A stretch of 64,000 nucleotides of DNA, taken from the NCBI GenBank assembly GCA_016716625.1, contig JADJVJ010000001.1, forward strand, positions 620,001 through 684,000, given 5' to 3'. Numbering within the stretch: the stretch's first letter is position 1; each line of letters begins with the position of its first letter. Source of the DNA: Nostocoides sp. (GTDB lineage: Bacteria; Actinomycetota; Actinomycetes; Actinomycetales; Dermatophilaceae). A program made the translations under genes and the position numbers. The notes below the pieces were generated by a model. It was not told the origin of the DNA, did not search any database, and saw only the letters and a list, made by a program, of their open reading frames with translations. This document shows positions 23,465 through 31,424 of the stretch, in pieces.

Positions 23465-26400
23465 CCGAGTCCGCCATCGTCGACGGCAACGAGGCTGCGG
23501 TCGGGGTCGCCTACCGTCTCAGCGAACTCTGCGCCATCTATCCGATCACCCCGAGTTCGACGATGGCCGAACTCGCCGACGAATGGTCCAGCCACGGGCA
23601 GGCCAACGTCTGGGGTCACGTGCCCACGGTCATCGAGATGCAATCCGAGGGAGGGGCGGCCGGTACCCTGCACGGAGCCCTCCAGGGCGGGGCGCTCTCG
23701 ACGACCTTCACGGCCAGCCAGGGCCTGCTGCTGATGATCCCCAACATGTACAAGATCGCCGGGGAGCTGACCTCGACGGTCTTCCACGTGGCCGCGAGAT
23801 CGCTTGCCGCCCAAGGGCTCTCGATCTTCGGTGACCATCAGGACGTGATGGCGGTCCGGCAGACCGGGTTCGCTCTGCTCTCCTCGGGCTCGGTCCAGGA
23901 GGCCCACGACCTGGCCCTGGTGGCGCATGCGGCGACGCTGCGCAGCCGGGTTCCGTTCGTGCACTTCTTCGACGGCTTCCGTACCTCTCACGAACTCAAC
24001 ACCATCGAGGTCCTCAGCGACGACGACCTGCGCGCCCTCGTGCCCGAGGCCTTGGTCCGCGAACACCGGGGCCGTGCGCTCTCCCCGGAGCGCCCGTTCG
24101 TCCGGGGCACTGCCCAGAACCCGGACGTCTACTTCCAGGCCCGCGAGACGGTGAACCCCTTCTACGCCCGCACCGTCGGGGTAGTCCAGGACGCCATGGA
24201 CGCCCTTGTCGAGCGCACCGGGCGGCGCTACGGCGTCGTCGAGTACGCCGGTCACCCGCAGGCCGAACGCGTCGTCGTCGTCATGGGCTCCGGTGGTGAG
24301 ACCGTCGCCGAGACAGTGGCCGCTCTCGTCGAGTCCGGGGAGCGGGTCGGGGTCCTCCGGATCCGCCTCTACCGGCCCTTCCCGGCCGCCGAACTCCTCG
24401 CCGCACTCCCGGCCACCGCCCGCGTCGTCGCGGTCCTCGACCGGACCAAGGAGCCTGGCTCCGAGGGCGAACCGCTCTATCTCGACGTCATGTCCGCGGT
24501 CTCCGAGGCCGTCTCGGCGGGTCGCCGCGACCGGCTTCCGGTCATCGTCGGCGGTCGGTATGGGCTGTCCTCGAAAGAGTTCACCCCGGCCATGGTCGCC
24601 GGAGTGTTCGCTGCCCTGAACGCACCTGTGCCGCCGCGCCGGTTCACCATCGGCATCGTCGACGACGTCTCGGGTACCTCCCTGGACTATGACCCGGCCT
24701 TCGACATCGAGCCGGACGACACCGTGCGGGCAGTCTTCTTCGGTCTCGGCTCGGACGGCACCGTGGGCGCCAACAAGAACACCATCAAGATCCTCGGCGC
24801 CCAGCGCGGAGTCCATGCCCAGGGCTACTTCGTCTACGACTCCAAGAAGTCCGGGGGGACCACGGTTTCGCACCTGCGGTTCGGTCCGCACGCCATCCGG
24901 GCTCCCTGGCTGGTCACCTCCGCCGGGTTCGTCGGCGTCCATCACGCCGCCCTCCTGGACTCCCTCGACGTGCTCGCGGTGGCCAGGTCCGGTGGGGTGA
25001 TCCTGCTCAACTCCTCGCTCGCCCCCGATCAGGTGTGGGACTCCCTGCATCGCGGGGTGCAGGACGAGATCATCGCCAAGGGCCTGCGGCTCTACACCAT
25101 TGACGCCGGGAAGGTGGCCCGGGAGGCGGGCCTGCCGGGCCGCACGAACACCGTCCTGCAGACCTGCTTCTTCGCGATCTCGGGAGTGCTTCCCCGCGAG
25201 GAGGCGATCGAGGCGGTGAAGAGCGCGATCCGCAAGACCTACGCCAAACGCGGCAGCGAGGTCGTCACCCGTAACGAGGCAGCTGTTGATGCCGCCCTCG
25301 AGCATCTCCACGAGGTCGCGGTGCCAGGCCACGCGACCACGCAGCGGGTTCCTGCCCCGCCGGTGCCGTTGGACGCGCCCAAGTTCGTTCGCACGGTGAC
25401 CGCCACGATGATGTCCGGCCGCGGCGACGAGCTGCCGGTGAGCGCGCTCCCGGTGGACGGCACCTTCCCCAGCGGCACGACGGCATACGAGAAGCGGCGG
25501 ATCTCGGACCGGGTCGCGCTCTGGGATCCGGAGGCGTGCATCCAGTGCGGCAACTGCGTCTTCGTCTGCCCGCACAGCGTGCTGCGGTCGAAGTTCTACG
25601 ACACCACCCAGCTCGAGGGCGCCCCGGCGGACTTCGAGACCGCACCACTCAACGCGGCCGGCCTGCCGGGGGCGCGCTACACCCTCCAGGTGTATGCCGA
25701 GGACTGCACCGGGTGCGGTCTGTGCGTCGAGGCCTGTCCGGTGCATCCCGTGCCCGGTACCGCCCGGCGGGCGATCAACCTCGCCGATGCGGCTCCGCTC
25801 ATGGACTCGGGTCAGTCCAGGGTGGCATTTTTCGAGAGCCTGCCGCAGAACGACCGGGCCAGGGTCGACTTCGGGACGGTGCGTGGCGCCCAGTTCCTCC
25901 AGCCGCTCTTCGAGTTCTCCGGCGCCTGCTCGGGGTGCGGGGAGACGCCATACCTCAAGTTGCTCTCCCAACTCTTCGGTGACCGGCTCACCGTCGCCAA
26001 CGCCACCGGGTGTTCCTCGATCTACGGCGGCAACCTGCCGACCACCCCGTGGGCGACAAATGCCGAGGGTCGGGGACCGGCGTGGTCCAATAGCCTCTTC
26101 GAAGACAACGCCGAGTTCGGTCTCGGGCTCCGGCTCGCGGCCGACCTGCACACCTCGCTGGCGCGGCGGCGGCTGCGCGAGTTGCGCGACGAGATCGGCC
26201 CCGACCTCGTCGATGAGGTGCTCTCCTCCGACCAGATCTACCAAGTGGACCTGCAGGCCCAGCACGAGCGGGTCCAGGAGGTCATGCGTCGGCTCGCGGA
26301 CCTCACCGGCCCCCAGGCCGAGGACCTGCGCAGTGTCGCCGACCATCTCTTCCGGCGCAGCGTGTGGATCGTCGGGGGCGACGGCTGGGCCTACGACATT

Positions 26401-27045
26401 GGCGCCGGCGGCCTGGACCATGTCCTGGCCAGTGGCCGGGATGTCAACGTCCTCGTCATGGACACCGAGGTCTACTCCAACACCGGTGGGCAGTCCTCCA
26501 AGGCCACCCCGATCGGGGCGGTCGCCAAGTTCGCCTCCGGGGGCAAGGCGGCGGCCAAGAAAGACCTCGCCCTGCAAGCCATCGCCTACGGCTCGGTGTA
26601 TGTGGCCCGGGTGGCCATGGGAGCCGACCCGCAGCAGACACTGCGCGCCTTCCGGGAGGCCGAGGCCTACGACGGGCCGTCGATCATCATCGCCTACAGC
26701 CACTGCATCGCCCATGGCATCGAGATGAAAGACGGTCTGGCGCAGCAGTATCGGGCCGTGAGCAGCGGTCATTGGCCGCTCGTGCGCTATGACCCAACAC
26801 TGCGAGACCGCGGGCTCAACCCGTTCCAGCTCGACTCGCCCCGCCCGACGATCGCGCTGCGTGACTACATCTACCGCGAACTCCGCTACCGGATGCTCCG
26901 CAACGCCGACCCCGACGAGGCCGACCGCCTCCTCGCCCTCGCCCAGGACGCCGTGAACCAGCGGTGGGCGGTCTACGAGGACATGGCCACCCGCAGCGCC
27001 ACCCAATTCATCCCGGATGCTCGAAAGAGGTCATCATGGACCTGA
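23461..27045 (+). CDS. nifJ: pyruvate:ferredoxin (flavodoxin) oxidoreductase
   Basis: A 1194-residue single-chain enzyme of full NifJ length that converts pyruvate and CoA to acetyl-CoA and CO2 while reducing ferredoxin or flavodoxin. Domain order: N-terminal pyruvate/TPP-pyrimidine domain (AIYPITPSSTMAELADEW), domain II, gamma domain (FGLGSDGTVGANKNTIKILG), two 4Fe-4S clusters (CIQCGNCVFVCP and CTGCGLCVEACP), then the TPP domain with ACSGCGETPY, NATGCSSIYGGNLPTTPW and MDTEVYSNTGGQSSKATP. The GTG start overlaps the previous stop (GTGA). This oxygen-sensitive enzyme suggests fermentation or anaerobic pyruvate use. Confidence 0.95.
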   Translation: MTESAIVDGNEAAVGVAYRLSELCAIYPITPSSTMAELADEWSSHGQANVWGHVPTVIEMQSEGGAAGTLHGALQGGALSTTFTASQGLLLMIPNMYKIAGELTSTVFHVAARSLAAQGLSIFGDHQDVMAVRQTGFALLSSGSVQEAHDLALVAHAATLRSRVPFVHFFDGFRTSHELNTIEVLSDDDLRALVPEALVREHRGRALSPERPFVRGTAQNPDVYFQARETVNPFYARTVGVVQDAMDALVERTGRRYGVVEYAGHPQAERVVVVMGSGGETVAETVAALVESGERVGVLRIRLYRPFPAAELLAALPATARVVAVLDRTKEPGSEGEPLYLDVMSAVSEAVSAGRRDRLPVIVGGRYGLSSKEFTPAMVAGVFAALNAPVPPRRFTIGIVDDVSGTSLDYDPAFDIEPDDTVRAVFFGLGSDGTVGANKNTIKILGAQRGVHAQGYFVYDSKKSGGTTVSHLRFGPHAIRAPWLVTSAGFVGVHHAALLDSLDVLAVARSGGVILLNSSLAPDQVWDSLHRGVQDEIIAKGLRLYTIDAGKVAREAGLPGRTNTVLQTCFFAISGVLPREEAIEAVKSAIRKTYAKRGSEVVTRNEAAVDAALEHLHEVAVPGHATTQRVPAPPVPLDAPKFVRTVTATMMSGRGDELPVSALPVDGTFPSGTTAYEKRRISDRVALWDPEACIQCGNCVFVCPHSVLRSKFYDTTQLEGAPADFETAPLNAAGLPGARYTLQVYAEDCTGCGLCVEACPVHPVPGTARRAINLADAAPLMDSGQSRVAFFESLPQNDRARVDFGTVRGAQFLQPLFEFSGACSGCGETPYLKLLSQLFGDRLTVANATGCSSIYGGNLPTTPWATNAEGRGPAWSNSLFEDNAEFGLGLRLAADLHTSLARRRLRELRDEIGPDLVDEVLSSDQIYQVDLQAQHERVQEVMRRLADLTGPQAEDLRSVADHLFRRSVWIVGGDGWAYDIGAGGLDHVLASGRDVNVLVMDTEVYSNTGGQSSKATPIGAVAKFASGGKAAAKKDLALQAIAYGSVYVARVAMGADPQQTLRAFREAEAYDGPSIIIAYSHCIAHGIEMKDGLAQQYRAVSSGHWPLVRYDPTLRDRGLNPFQLDSPRPTIALRDYIYRELRYRMLRNADPDEADRLLALAQDAVNQRWAVYEDMATRSATQFIPDARKRSSWT

Positions 27046-28049
27046 CCACGACCTACCTCGGTCTCACCCTGCGAAACCCGGTCGTCGCCTCGGCGTCACC
27101 GATGACGCAGGACGTCGACGGCGTCCGCCGGCTCGTCGACGCTGGGGTGTCGGCCGTCGTGCTGCCCTCGCTCTTCGAGGAGCAGGTGCGTCGCGAGGAG
27201 GTCTCCGACACCATGCTCCAAGAGGTCCACGAGGGGTCCTTCGGGGAGGCACGCAACTACTTCCCGGACTCCCCGACGACCTCGCTCGGCGGGGTACGGG
27301 CGCACCTCTCGCTCGTCGAGCGGGCCGTCCAGGCGAGCGAGGTGCCGGTCATCGCCTCCCTCAACGGCAGTTCCCGGGGTGGCTGGACCGAGATCGCCAC
27401 CGCGCTCGCGGGCGCCGGGGCGGCGGCCATCGAGCTCAACATCTATGCCGTGCCTGGAGACACCTACACCTCCGGCGCAGAGGTGGAGAAGCGGCACCTC
27501 GATATCGTCGCCTCGGTGTGCTCGGCTGTCTCGGTGCCGGTGTCGGTCAAGTTGAGCCCGTTCTTCAGCGCCACCGGGGCTCTCGCCCAGGCGATCGTCA
27601 ATGCGGGCGCCCAAGGCCTGGTCCTCTTCAACCGGTTCGTCCAACCCGACATCGACCCGGTCCGGATCGCGGTGGTGCCCAACGTCCACCTCTCCTCGCG
27701 GACCGAGTCCCGGGTGCCGATGACGTGGATCGCCATCTTGCGCAACCAGATCCGTACCTCCTTTGCGGGTACTACCGGGGTGGAGGAGCCGGAGGACGTG
27801 GCGGCCTACCTGCTCGCCGGAGCCGATGTCGTGATGACCGCCAGCGCACTGCTCCGCCACGGGCCGCAGCACGCCACCCATCTCGTCACCGGCCTCGAGG
27901 GCTGGCTGGCCGAGCACGGCTACGACTCCGTGAACGCGGTCAAAGGGCTGCTCTCGGTGGGTCGCCACCAGGACGCCGAGGGCTACGAGCGCACCGGCTA
28001 TGTCGCCGCGTTGCGCAAGGCGCGTCAGACCTACGGCTCGCTGACCTGA
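27036..28049 (+). CDS. dihydroorotate dehydrogenase-like protein
   Basis: A 337-residue flavin-dependent TIM-barrel protein of the DHOD-like family (MDLTTTYLGLTLRNPVVASASPMT, IELNIYA, VKLSPFFS and GADVVMTASALL). The start at 27036 has AAAGAGG upstream and overlaps the end of nifJ by 10 bp. In several bacteria this gene follows nifJ and an Fe-S flavoprotein gene, as here, so it probably works with the pyruvate oxidoreductase and not in pyrimidine synthesis; its substrate is unknown. It converges on the maf gene with a 9-bp gap. Confidence 0.85.
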   Translation: MDLTTTYLGLTLRNPVVASASPMTQDVDGVRRLVDAGVSAVVLPSLFEEQVRREEVSDTMLQEVHEGSFGEARNYFPDSPTTSLGGVRAHLSLVERAVQASEVPVIASLNGSSRGGWTEIATALAGAGAAAIELNIYAVPGDTYTSGAEVEKRHLDIVASVCSAVSVPVSVKLSPFFSATGALAQAIVNAGAQGLVLFNRFVQPDIDPVRIAVVPNVHLSSRTESRVPMTWIAILRNQIRTSFAGTTGVEEPEDVAAYLLAGADVVMTASALLRHGPQHATHLVTGLEGWLAEHGYDSVNAVKGLLSVGRHQDAEGYERTGYVAALRKARQTYGSLT

Positions 28050-28058
28050 GCGGCGGGC

Positions 28059-28715
28059 TCAGTCGAGCAGGTCGAACCAGCCGAGGCCGAGTTCGCCGAG
28101 GAGTTCGCGCAGCAGCGGTAGGGACAGCCCGACGACGTTGTGGTGATCGCCCTCGATCCGGGTGACGAACGCCCCGCCGAGGCCGTCGATGGTGAACGCG
28201 CCCGCGACCCGAAGCGGCTCCCCGGTCGCCACATAGGCCTCGATCTCGTGCGGGCTCAGCCGCGCGAAGTGGACCTGGGTGGAGGCCGTCGCCCCCGTCA
28301 TCCCGCCGGTGCCGCCCGCCTCCGGCTCCCGGGCGTCCAGGAGCCAGTGGCCGGTGTGCAGCACCCCGCTCCGGCCGGACATCCTGCTCCAGCGGGCGAC
28401 TGCCTCGGTGGCGTCCGCGGGTTTGCCATGCACTTCGCCGTCGAGTTCGAGGACCGAGTCACAGCCGAGGATGAGGTCGGCGTCCCCGACGACGTCCCCG
28501 TCCAGGTATGCCGTGTGCACCGCCTCCGCCTTGGCCCGGGCCAGCAGGAGGGCCACGTCGGCGGGGGAGAGGTCGCCGTGGCGTCGACGGGCCTGGTCCA
28601 CGGTGGCGTCCTCGTCGACCTCGCTCACCGCGATCATCGGGTCGATGCCGGCGGCGATCAGGGTGCTGCGGCGGGCCGGCGAGGCGGAGGCGAGGAGAAG
28701 GCGGGCGCGCGGCAT
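28059..28715 (-). CDS. maf: Maf family nucleotide pyrophosphatase
   Basis: A 218-residue Maf/Ham1-fold protein: N-terminal LLLASASPARRSTL, the DEDA acidic stretch, ILGCDSVLELDGEVHGKP, and GLGGAFVTRIEGDHHNVVGL. Family members hydrolyse modified or canonical nucleoside triphosphates and affect septation. It is the cognate of the maf gene beside accD5/accE in mycobacteria, although here about 4.4 kb separates them. The ATG lies 5 bp after the TetR gene stop, so both may share a transcript. The TATGCCG motif (inverted) overlaps the start codon. Confidence 0.9.
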   Translation of the reverse strand: MPRARLLLASASPARRSTLIAAGIDPMIAVSEVDEDATVDQARRRHGDLSPADVALLLARAKAEAVHTAYLDGDVVGDADLILGCDSVLELDGEVHGKPADATEAVARWSRMSGRSGVLHTGHWLLDAREPEAGGTGGMTGATASTQVHFARLSPHEIEAYVATGEPLRVAGAFTIDGLGGAFVTRIEGDHHNVVGLSLPLLRELLGELGLGWFDLLD

Positions 28716-28720
28716 ACGAC

Positions 28721-29323
28721 TCAGTTCTGGGTGACGGGAAGGTCACCGTCGAGATAGTGGGCGATGACCGGGGTGATCGCGGCGACGAGGTCGGCGGAGG
28801 CAACGGCAGCGACATCGGGGACGCTGATGATGTGCCGGGCCACGGCGAGCCCGGCCATGAGCGAGCCGATGAGTGAGGCGCGCAGGGCCGGGCGGTCCGG
28901 GGCGGCAAGTTGGGCGATGACCGGGACCAGCCGTTCGTTGAGGATGTCCCGGACCAGCACCGCCGCCTCGGGCTCGGACATGCCGGCGCGGAGCAGCCCG
29001 GTCATGAGGTCCCGGGAGGCCGGCGTGTCGAGCACCCCGACGGCGAACGCTGCCATGGCCGCCGGTCGGGCCGATCGCTCGACCCGGGTGAGGCTCTCGA
29101 CGAGCCCCTGCGGGTCGAAGGGAAGCTCAAAGACCTCGGTAAAGAGCGCGTGTTTGGACCCGAAGTAGTGGCTGATCAGGCGGGTGTCGACCCCTGCCTC
29201 GTCGGCGACAGCCCGCAAGGTCGTGGCCGGGTAGCCGCGCTCGGCGAACTGCCGCCGCGCCGCCGCGAGAATGTCCTCGCGCGCGGCGCTGCCCACCGGT
29301 CGGCGACCACGTCTGGCTCCCAC
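28721..29323 (-). CDS. TetR family transcriptional regulator
   Basis: A 200-residue regulator with a TetR helix-turn-helix (AAREDILAAARRQFAERGYPATTLRAVADEAGVDTRLISHYFGSK, shown here as its length only: about residues 12-56) and a C-terminal ligand domain. The GTG at 29323 is preferred because TACGAT lies exactly 7 nt upstream, in the leaderless pattern. A codon at 29371 would overlap the intergenic dyad. It is divergent from a secreted lipase gene and followed by maf. Confidence 0.82.
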   Translation of the reverse strand: MGARRGRRPVGSAAREDILAAARRQFAERGYPATTLRAVADEAGVDTRLISHYFGSKHALFTEVFELPFDPQGLVESLTRVERSARPAAMAAFAVGVLDTPASRDLMTGLLRAGMSEPEAAVLVRDILNERLVPVIAQLAAPDRPALRASLIGSLMAGLAVARHIISVPDVAAVASADLVAAITPVIAHYLDGDLPVTQN

Positions 29324-29330
29324 GTCGTTG

Positions 29331-29391
29331 ATCGTACGTTGGGCGCCTCCGCCCCGGCGAACCGATGACACTGGAGTTACTCAGTGATAAG
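29331..29391. promoter_or_regulatory. TetR/lipase intergenic control region with dyad and -10 element
   Basis: ATCGTA (29331-29336) is the -10 (TACGAT) of the TetR gene on the minus strand. Around 29371-29391, CACTG-8 nt-CAGTG encloses GAGTTACTC, a near-palindrome suited to a TetR dimer. Repression of both genes by TetR is a reasonable guess. Confidence 0.4.
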
Positions 29392-29457
29392 TTGCGGTCT
29401 ACGCAGAGTGGCGCCGGGCTCTCCGACGCCTCGTCCTCCGGCTCCAGGAGTCGCCTC

Positions 29458-30735
29458 GTGGTCGTCCGCCGTCGAATCCGCACCGTCGCCGCACTGCTCG
29501 CCGTGAGCACCCTGACCGCCGTCGGCGGGGCCACCGGCTCCCGCGCGGCCGACCCCATCCCCGGCACCGCCGGGGCCGGGACCAGCACCGGGGTGGTCGA
29601 ACCGCCTCGTCCGGCGTTCTACGAGCCGCCGGCCGCCATCCCCGCGCTCGCCGGGACCGTCATCCGCTCCGAACCGGCAACCTTCCTGCTCGACCCGCTC
29701 CAGCTGTCCTCGACCCTGGTCACCGCGACGCGCGTGATGTACGCCAGCAGAGACGTCAAGGGGCGCCCGATGGCGGTAACCGGCACGCTCTTCGTCCCCA
29801 GAGCCCCGTGGATCGGCTTCGGGGTTCGGCCTCTCATCAGCTATGCGCCCGGGACCCAGGGCCTGGCGGACCGGTGCGCCCCCTCGCGCCTGCTCTCCGA
29901 CACCGTGCTGGAGTACGAAGGCCCGCTCATCTCCGGCTTCATCACCCGCGGCTACGCGATCCTGCTCACCGACTACCAGGGACTGGGTACTCCCGGCTCG
30001 CACACCTACATGGTGCGCGCACCGCAGGGGCAGGCGGTGCTCGACGGTGCCCGGGCCGCGCTGCGCCTGCAAGGCCTGTCGGCCAGCTCGACCCCGATCG
30101 GCATCATGGGGTACAGCCAGGGTGGTGGCGCGGCTGCCTCGGCCGCCGAACTCGCCGCGAGCTATGCGCCCGAGCTGCGGGTCAAGGGCGTCGTCGCCGG
30201 CGCAGTACCCGCCGACCTGGCCGCGGTCGCGGCGAACCTCGACGGGGGCCTGTTTGCGGCCTTCGACGGCTACGGCATGATCGGGCTCGCCGAAGCCGGT
30301 GACGTCGACCTCACGCCCTACCTCAACGCCAGCGGCCGGGACCACGCCCGACGGCTCGAAGGCAGCTGCGTCACCGACCTCGCCGAGTTCGCGTTCAAGC
30401 GCTCGACGGACCTCTCCGCCGATGGCCGGTCGTTCAGCGACTACCTGCGGGAGGAACCGTTCAAGACCCTCGTCGCGCAGAACCGGATCGGCCGGCTGCG
30501 TCCGGCGATGCCGGTGCGGCTGGTTCACTCGGCCCTCGACGACACCATCCCGTATGCCGTCGGCCGCCAGCTCATGCGCGACTGGTGCGCCCGGGGCACC
30601 AACGCGACCTTCTCGACGAACATCGTGCCCACCCATCTCGGTGGGATGGCCCCGCACATCGGGGAGTCGATGGCCTTCTTCGAGGCCCGATTCGCCGGCC
30701 TGCCGCAGCTGTCGAACTGCTGGTTCTACGGCTGA
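29458..30735 (+). CDS. secreted lipase (LIP-type triacylglycerol lipase family)
   Basis: A 425-residue exported alpha/beta hydrolase. Signal peptide about residues 1-31 (RRRIRTV, hydrophobic core, SRAADP). Nucleophile Ser220 in GYSQGGG; probable acid Asp361/362 in HSALDDTIPY; His393 in PTHLGG. The sequence ISYAPGTQGLADRCAPS is typical of the secretory lipase family (PF03583). The GTG start at 29458 has AGGAG 7 nt upstream and places the signal peptide at the very N-terminus; longer frames upstream are not secretable. It is divergent from a TetR regulator and overlaps the convergent MOSC gene by 10 bp. Confidence 0.88.
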   Translation: MVVRRRIRTVAALLAVSTLTAVGGATGSRAADPIPGTAGAGTSTGVVEPPRPAFYEPPAAIPALAGTVIRSEPATFLLDPLQLSSTLVTATRVMYASRDVKGRPMAVTGTLFVPRAPWIGFGVRPLISYAPGTQGLADRCAPSRLLSDTVLEYEGPLISGFITRGYAILLTDYQGLGTPGSHTYMVRAPQGQAVLDGARAALRLQGLSASSTPIGIMGYSQGGGAAASAAELAASYAPELRVKGVVAGAVPADLAAVAANLDGGLFAAFDGYGMIGLAEAGDVDLTPYLNASGRDHARRLEGSCVTDLAEFAFKRSTDLSADGRSFSDYLREEPFKTLVAQNRIGRLRPAMPVRLVHSALDDTIPYAVGRQLMRDWCARGTNATFSTNIVPTHLGGMAPHIGESMAFFEARFAGLPQLSNCWFYG

Positions 30736-31373
30736 CGGGCGGCCAGTTCGGCGCGCACGACCGGGTGCAGCGCGTCGCTCACGAGCAATGCCGCGGCGAG
30801 GTCGCGGTCCCCGCTCCACGCGCGGAACAGCTCCGGGACGGTGAAGCCGTGGCTCGGCCGCTCGATCACCTCGACCGGGTCGCCGGGGGCGATCGTGCCC
30901 GGCGTCCGCACGGCGAGGTAGGCCCCGGTGCGGCCGCGCTCGGTGAACCGCCGCACCCACCGCGGCTCACCCATGCGGGCCGCGAACGTGGCGCACGGCA
31001 CCCGGGGGCCGCAGACCTCGAGCACGACCGTCTCGCCGACCCGCCATAGCTCCCCGAGGACGGCGCCGTCGACGTCGAGGCCGAGGGTGGTGAGGTTCTC
31101 ACCGAACATGCCGTCGGCGAGCTCCCGACCCAGGTGGGCGCCCCACCAGTTCAGTTCCTCCCGCGCCACGGCATACACCGCCTGGGTGGTGCCCCCGTGG
31201 TGTCGGCGATCGAGGACGGCATCGCCGACCACCCCGCTGGTCACCGGCCCGCCCTTGGGACCGGGGTCGCGGACTTCGACGGCCGCCACCGGTTCCTTGA
31301 CGATCCCGCTGGCGGCGCCCTTGGCGTACCCGGGTCGTGGGGAGCCGACATTCACCGAGAGGATCGAGGCCAT
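30726..31373 (-). CDS. MOSC domain-containing protein
   Basis: A 215-residue protein of the MOSC (molybdenum cofactor sulfurase C-terminal) type, YiiM-like: SILSVNVGSPRP at the N-terminus, DRRHHGGTTQAVYAVAREELNWW, GMFGENLTTLGLDVDGAVLGE, and CGPRVPCATF with the conserved Cys. Such proteins bind or use molybdenum cofactor, often detoxifying N-hydroxylated bases. The ATG at 31373 has CTGGAGG upstream; the open frame extends upstream only because it shadows the divergent DUF885 gene. Confidence 0.88.
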   Translation of the reverse strand: MASILSVNVGSPRPGYAKGAASGIVKEPVAAVEVRDPGPKGGPVTSGVVGDAVLDRRHHGGTTQAVYAVAREELNWWGAHLGRELADGMFGENLTTLGLDVDGAVLGELWRVGETVVLEVCGPRVPCATFAARMGEPRWVRRFTERGRTGAYLAVRTPGTIAPGDPVEVIERPSHGFTVPELFRAWSGDRDLAAALLVSDALHPVVRAELAARQP

Positions 31374-31410
31374 GGCCTCCAGGGTATGCCGTCCCCCCTC
31401 GGCACTCGGG

Positions 31411-31416
31411 TAGCGT
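31411..31416 (+). promoter_or_regulatory. -10 element (TAGCGT) for the DUF885 gene
   Basis: TAGCGT lies 8 nt before the GTG start, consistent with the leaderless pattern. A TATGCCG motif lies about 20 bp further upstream. Confidence 0.4.
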
Positions 31417-31424
31417 GGCCGAGC

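Noticed and set aside
23365..27006. A 1213-codon open frame on the minus strand opposite nifJ
   Set aside because: It is an antisense shadow produced by high G+C; the sequence is Gly/Asp/Arg-rich low complexity with no domain, and the plus strand encodes a clear, complete NifJ.
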